Shown here piece by piece: positions 61,171-64,000 of a stretch of DNA of 64,000 nucleotides. The notes below the pieces were generated by a model. The model searched no databases, was not told the DNA's origin, and was given only the letters and a program-made list of their open reading frames with translations. Numbering within the stretch: the first letter of the stretch is position 1; the number at the start of each line of letters is the position of its first letter. A program made the position numbers and the translations under genes. Origin of the DNA: Pedobacter jeongneungensis (GTDB taxonomy: Bacteria; Bacteroidota; Bacteroidia; Sphingobacteriales; Sphingobacteriaceae); NCBI RefSeq assembly GCF_000633455.1, contig NZ_AYMG01000009.1:28384-92383 (forward strand). The letters run 5' to 3'.

Positions 61171-61848
61171 ATGAATATAATAGAAGATTTTTATAGTAGT
61201 TTTTTTAGCTACACAGATTATTGGAGAGGTTATGGCGAGGAGATCACCCCAAAAGAAATGATGGATTCTCCAGTTGGTGATGATGGGTATTACAAATGGA
61301 AGCCAATTGAAGGAGCGTTATCCTATGATGATTATCATGGTTTAGAAAAGAGGTTTAATGTAATTTTCCCTCGAAGCCTCATTGAATGGCATAAACGATA
61401 TTTCTTTCTGAATTGCAGCTGTAGAATTATAGACCTACCTTTTTCATCACCTAAACAACCACTACAAGATATAATTGATAACTTTGATTACGATGTATCT
61501 AAAGACTTAGCAAAATCTAAGCTGTTTATTTTTGCTGAGGACAATGACGAAATAGGACCTTATGTGTTTGACGCACGTGAACCTAGGGATAATAATGAAT
61601 TTCCTATTAGGATTTATGATTATGAATATGTTGGTGATCTTGATGGTCTAAGTGAGGTTATTTTTTCTTGTTTTACTAAACTACTTGAATGCATAACCTA
61701 TCTACTCCAAAATATTAATACCTCACCCTTATCAGAAATCTTGCCTGAATTTTTAAGAATTGACCCGGAAGGTGCAGGGAAAACAGGTGTCGACTTTTGG
61801 CTAGAGAGAATAGAAGCTGAAAAAGCTAGTGAGAGTTTTGATGATTAA
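61171..61848 (+). CDS. SMI1/KNR4 (SUKH)-family protein, copy 1
   Basis: 225 residues. The SUKH core is visible in YDDYHGLEKRFNVIFPRSLIEWHKRYFFLNCSCRIIDLPFSSPKQPLQDII...EIGPYVFDAREPRDNNEFPIRIYDYEYVGDLDGLSEVIFSCFTKLLECITYLL. SUKH proteins are common immunity proteins against polymorphic toxins, usually intracellular ones such as nucleases. It is paralogous to the next gene; both end with DPxGAGKTGVDxWL. No matching intracellular toxin is visible, so it may be an orphan immunity gene. AT-rich. Confidence 0.8.
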   Translation: MNIIEDFYSSFFSYTDYWRGYGEEITPKEMMDSPVGDDGYYKWKPIEGALSYDDYHGLEKRFNVIFPRSLIEWHKRYFFLNCSCRIIDLPFSSPKQPLQDIIDNFDYDVSKDLAKSKLFIFAEDNDEIGPYVFDAREPRDNNEFPIRIYDYEYVGDLDGLSEVIFSCFTKLLECITYLLQNINTSPLSEILPEFLRIDPEGAGKTGVDFWLERIEAEKASESFDD

Positions 61849-61882
61849 CAGCTTCAATATTGCCTATTCATGATTGTCCAAA

Positions 61883-62572
61883 ATGGAAAATAAAGAAAAG
61901 ATAATAAATGACTTTTTTAAACAGTTTTTTAACGAGGAATTAAACACCGTGTTTAAAGAGCAAACGCCAAAGAATATGATGGCCTCAACTGTAAGTGACA
62001 GCGGTTGGCACAATTGGAAGCCCATAAATGGAAAATTCAACGTGAGTGATTATCAAAACATCGAAAAAAAATTCAAGGTCAAATTTCCTGAAAGTTTTAT
62101 AGAATGGCATAAGTTATACTTTTTTTTGGATTGCGATTGCTCTTTAGTGCGATTACCACATTCTTTTCCCAATGAACCATTGAAAGAAATTATAGATGTT
62201 TTAAACAATGACCTTGCGGAAAACTTGATTGCAAATAAAATTTATCCATTTGGGGAAGAAGGAAATGATATGGGGCCATTGATTTTTGACGGGAGAAGAG
62301 AAATAATAAATAATGAATTTCCAATAAGATTTTTTGATTATGACTATTATGGTGATATTGAAGGACTAAGTGAAATTATATTTTCCTCATTTTTAAAATT
62401 ACTAGAGTGCATAACTTATTTTCTTAAAGAAGTTGAGACGAGAAAAATCTATGAAATAATACCTGATTTTTTTAGCATTGACCCAGATGGTGCTGGAAAA
62501 ACAGGAGTAGATTATTGGTTAGCGCAAGCTGCCATGGCAAAAGAAAATGATGAACTCTTCGGAAGTCAATAA
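61883..62572 (+). CDS. SMI1/KNR4 (SUKH)-family protein, copy 2
   Basis: 229 residues from the ATG at 61883; a TTG at 61874 is also possible. Same layout as the gene before: YQNIEKKFKVKFPESFIEWHKLYFFLDCDCSLVRLPHSFPNEPLKEII, NDMGPLIFDGRREIINNEFPIRFFDYDYYGDIEGLSEIIFSSFLKLLECITYFL, and the tail DPDGAGKTGVDYWLAQAAMAKE. Tandem duplication followed by divergence is clear; diverged immunity copies often match different toxins. The gap to copy 1 is short, so one operon is likely. Confidence 0.8.
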   Translation: MENKEKIINDFFKQFFNEELNTVFKEQTPKNMMASTVSDSGWHNWKPINGKFNVSDYQNIEKKFKVKFPESFIEWHKLYFFLDCDCSLVRLPHSFPNEPLKEIIDVLNNDLAENLIANKIYPFGEEGNDMGPLIFDGRREIINNEFPIRFFDYDYYGDIEGLSEIIFSSFLKLLECITYFLKEVETRKIYEIIPDFFSIDPDGAGKTGVDYWLAQAAMAKENDELFGSQ

Positions 62573-62607
62573 AATTATCAAAACATTCTTTAACTATTGG
62601 CTGAAGA

Positions 62608-63012
62608 ATGTTCCAAGTTACCAATTATGATATGAAGACTTTAAAAATTATATACATTATAGCCTTATCCAGCTGCGCGATCGAATTATTGCTACTGCTA
62701 TTTGGCCCTAATGGTATCTTCTATCAGATAAAAGAGGCAATGTTTACACCAGTAAAAGAAGGTCAGTTAATTTCTATCAGTGCTGTATATAGCGTAGATA
62801 ATAATGATGTCAGGATGCTTAAATTTTTAAATAAAGTTAACACCATAGGCTATTTTTTTTCTTTGACAGGCGCATATTTATCTCTTCTATTGCATAAGTT
62901 AGATAGAAAGACGAAATATATCATCGGGATAGCCTTTTTTGTTGCCTCATTAATATTCTATTTAATTACCGGACCGATCTTGAACCATCTTCTTCAGAAA
63001 AGTTATTTGTAA
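62608..63012 (+). CDS. Hypothetical membrane protein in the immunity region
   Basis: 134 residues (ATG 62608) or 126 (ATG 62632, MKTLKIIYIIALSSCAIELLLLLFG). Three or four hydrophobic segments: residues about 12-33, NTIGYFFSLTGAYLSLLLHKL and YIIGIAFFVASLIFYLITGPIL. Not recognised. It ends in a strong hairpin. Placed after the SUKH pair, it may be another immunity or accessory protein. Confidence 0.65.
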   Translation: MFQVTNYDMKTLKIIYIIALSSCAIELLLLLFGPNGIFYQIKEAMFTPVKEGQLISISAVYSVDNNDVRMLKFLNKVNTIGYFFSLTGAYLSLLLHKLDRKTKYIIGIAFFVASLIFYLITGPILNHLLQKSYL

Positions 63013-63018
63013 GATAGT

Positions 63019-63047
63019 AATGTTGCCTCAAAAATTGAGGCAACATT
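63019..63047 (+). terminator. Hairpin after the membrane protein (TTGCCTCAA family)
   Basis: Perfect 13-nt arms AATGTTGCCTCAA / TTGAGGCAACATT with a 3-nt loop. The U-tract is weak. The core recurs at 63707-63742. Confidence 0.7.
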
Positions 63048-63132
63048 ACATATTTAAGGTTAGAAAAAAATTTGTATGCCAATGCAAGATCTTCGTATTT
63101 TGCTCTAATGGGTAGGATTAAAATATACCGGA

Positions 63133-63660
63133 ATGAAAATAATTACTTTAATCATATCTTTATTTTTCTTAAACTATTACACCGTAATGAGCCAATCGAT
63201 AGATAAAAACCTAATGGTGACAGTAACAGATTTTGATCCCAATATTTCTGATTATCTAAAAAAATATCCGCAGTTGGAAAGTTTAATATTACTTAATCCT
63301 GGGCAGACCATTTTTCCACCAGGTAATGTTATGCCAATTAATCCCTATTATTATAAGCTGACAGAGAAGATTAATAATTTCAAAAATTTAAAGCACCTCA
63401 GACTACAGAGTTTGTATGTATTAGATCTTCCGAGTGGCATTACAAAGTGCAAATTGGAAACATTAGCCATTCCATTCTGTCCTGATTCTAATATGGAATC
63501 AATTGTGACTAAATTAAAAAAATGCAAGTTTTTAAAAGAAATTGATTTGGTTAGCGTGGTTCTTTCTGATGATAAAATTGTTTTATTGAAAAAAAGTCTA
63601 CCTCATATAAAGTTCATTAATTTGATGGATGATCTTTCTTTTGATGAAATGGAAAATTGA
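63133..63660 (+). CDS. Secreted leucine-rich-repeat-like protein
   Basis: 175 residues with signal peptide MKIITLIISLFFLNYYTVMSQ. The rest shows LRR-like periodicity: LKKYPQLESLILLNPG, INNFKNLKHLRLQSLYVLDLPSGI, CKLETLAIPFC, LKKCKFLKEIDLVSVVL. This is a short binding-type fold without catalytic motifs. It is AT-rich like its neighbours and has its own hairpin downstream. The role is unknown; protein binding in the periplasm or outside is the only fair inference. Confidence 0.75.
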   Translation: MKIITLIISLFFLNYYTVMSQSIDKNLMVTVTDFDPNISDYLKKYPQLESLILLNPGQTIFPPGNVMPINPYYYKLTEKINNFKNLKHLRLQSLYVLDLPSGITKCKLETLAIPFCPDSNMESIVTKLKKCKFLKEIDLVSVVLSDDKIVLLKKSLPHIKFINLMDDLSFDEMEN

Positions 63661-63706
63661 AAGACTGTATAATTGGTTATTTTTTCGTCAAACGTATATT
63701 GTAATA

Positions 63707-63742
63707 AAAACAGGTTGCCTCAAAATTGAGGCAACCTGTTTT
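63707..63742. terminator. Bidirectional hairpin between convergent genes (TTGCCTCAA family)
   Basis: Perfect 17-nt arms AAAACAGGTTGCCTCAA / TTGAGGCAACCTGTTTT with a 2-nt loop, and A- and T-runs on both sides. It can end transcripts from both directions. Confidence 0.85.
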
Positions 63743-63745
63743 ATT

Positions 63746-64000
63746 TTAGTCCTTATAACCTTCCCGTAAACTCAAATACGTTTGTGGGTTGCAGATTACA
63801 TAATCTATAATTTCAATCTTTAACTCTTCACAGATATTAAAACAGCTCTCTAAAAGCGCTTATCGAATTCATTTGCTTTAATAAATTTAATATCGCAATA
63901 ATTTAAAATTAATATGCCGTAAGCATTACAGGCTATGGCTAAACCTGCAATTTGCTTTATATAATTAGGACTTTGCTCCTTGTCTCGTCCTGCTATAGCT
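63746..64000 (-). pseudogene. Degenerate RadC/JAB-like fragment, frameshifted and cut by window edge
   Basis: On the minus strand one frame gives NYIKQIAGLAIACNAYGILILNYCDIKFIKANEFDK before a stop (codon at 63850-63852). The other frame continues ALLESCFNICEELKIEIIDYVICNPQTYLSLREGYKD to the TAA at 63746-63748. Together they resemble the end of a RadC/JAB domain (AIxxNAxxIILAHNHPSG...LxIxLLDHIIxxxxxxxS). The metal-binding HNHPSG has decayed to LNYCDI, and one base is missing. It was probably dead enzymatically before the frameshift. RadC genes often accompany mobile or accessory DNA. Confidence 0.5.

Overview
The window reads as chromosome of a Bacteroidota bacterium, most likely a Sphingobacteriaceae member close to Pedobacter. 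This rests on low GC, TAnnTTTG promoter elements in place of classical -10 boxes, few Shine-Dalgarno sites, and the gene set: a SusC/TonB-type receptor with a carboxypeptidase-like plug extension, RRM proteins, a NrtR-type sugar regulator, many glycosidases, and a VgrG/DUF4280 secretion cargo cluster. No tRNA, rRNA, transposase or CRISPR array was seen. Genus assignment is inference.

Layout. 1-1.75 kb: the start of an ECF-type sigma factor (minus strand) facing four tandem paralogous small lipoproteins. All five genes sit behind the same 29-nt motif, GGGTTAC-N15-GTATTAA, which occurs six times. 1.8-13.2 kb: housekeeping genes (purB, an Nfu protein, inositol monophosphatase, lgt, mtaB, ubiX), a candidate small RNA or attenuator ahead of ubiX, a Crp-like regulator, a PAS histidine kinase and several small proteins. 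13.5-19.2 kb: an OmpA lipoprotein, a GH127 beta-L-arabinofuranosidase and a sialate O-acetylesterase-type esterase. 19.4-29 kb: an RRM protein, a Na+/H+ antiporter, a galactose block (symporter, galK, galT) divergent from a NrtR-type regulator across a perfect 19-bp-arm palindrome, GH15 and an SDR. 29-42.8 kb: an OmpA-like lipoprotein, a SelW-like protein, a CheB-CheR-PAS-kinase fusion coupled to a bacteriophytochrome lacking its own kinase, and a TonB receptor with a PepSY protein. 43.3-45.6 kb: a short ORF ending MRMCCCCA, then PhyH dioxygenase, a small membrane protein, a CDP-alcohol phosphatidyltransferase and GtrA. 46-51 kb: a glycan block of GH35, GH109-like and NahK-like kinase genes.

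51.5-63.7 kb is the accessory island. It holds VgrG, a protein whose N-terminus resembles a VgrG tail, a small membrane protein, an unknown protein, and a 1202-residue DUF4280/Ig-like/GH19-like/CHAP-like protein that looks like a two-warhead cell-wall effector. Next come a tightly coupled lipoprotein (immunity candidate), a frameshifted lipoprotein, two tandem SUKH proteins, a membrane protein and an LRR-like secreted protein. AT content rises strongly after about 58.7 kb. A degenerate, frameshifted RadC-like fragment lies at the right edge.

Intergenic spaces carry several dispersed repeat families: a 45-nt ACTTTGACAATCTT hairpin (six copies), a TCGACTxCGCTCAGGxTGAC element (four copies), a GTCATTGCG palindrome (two copies) and an AACCxGATCG hairpin element (two copies).
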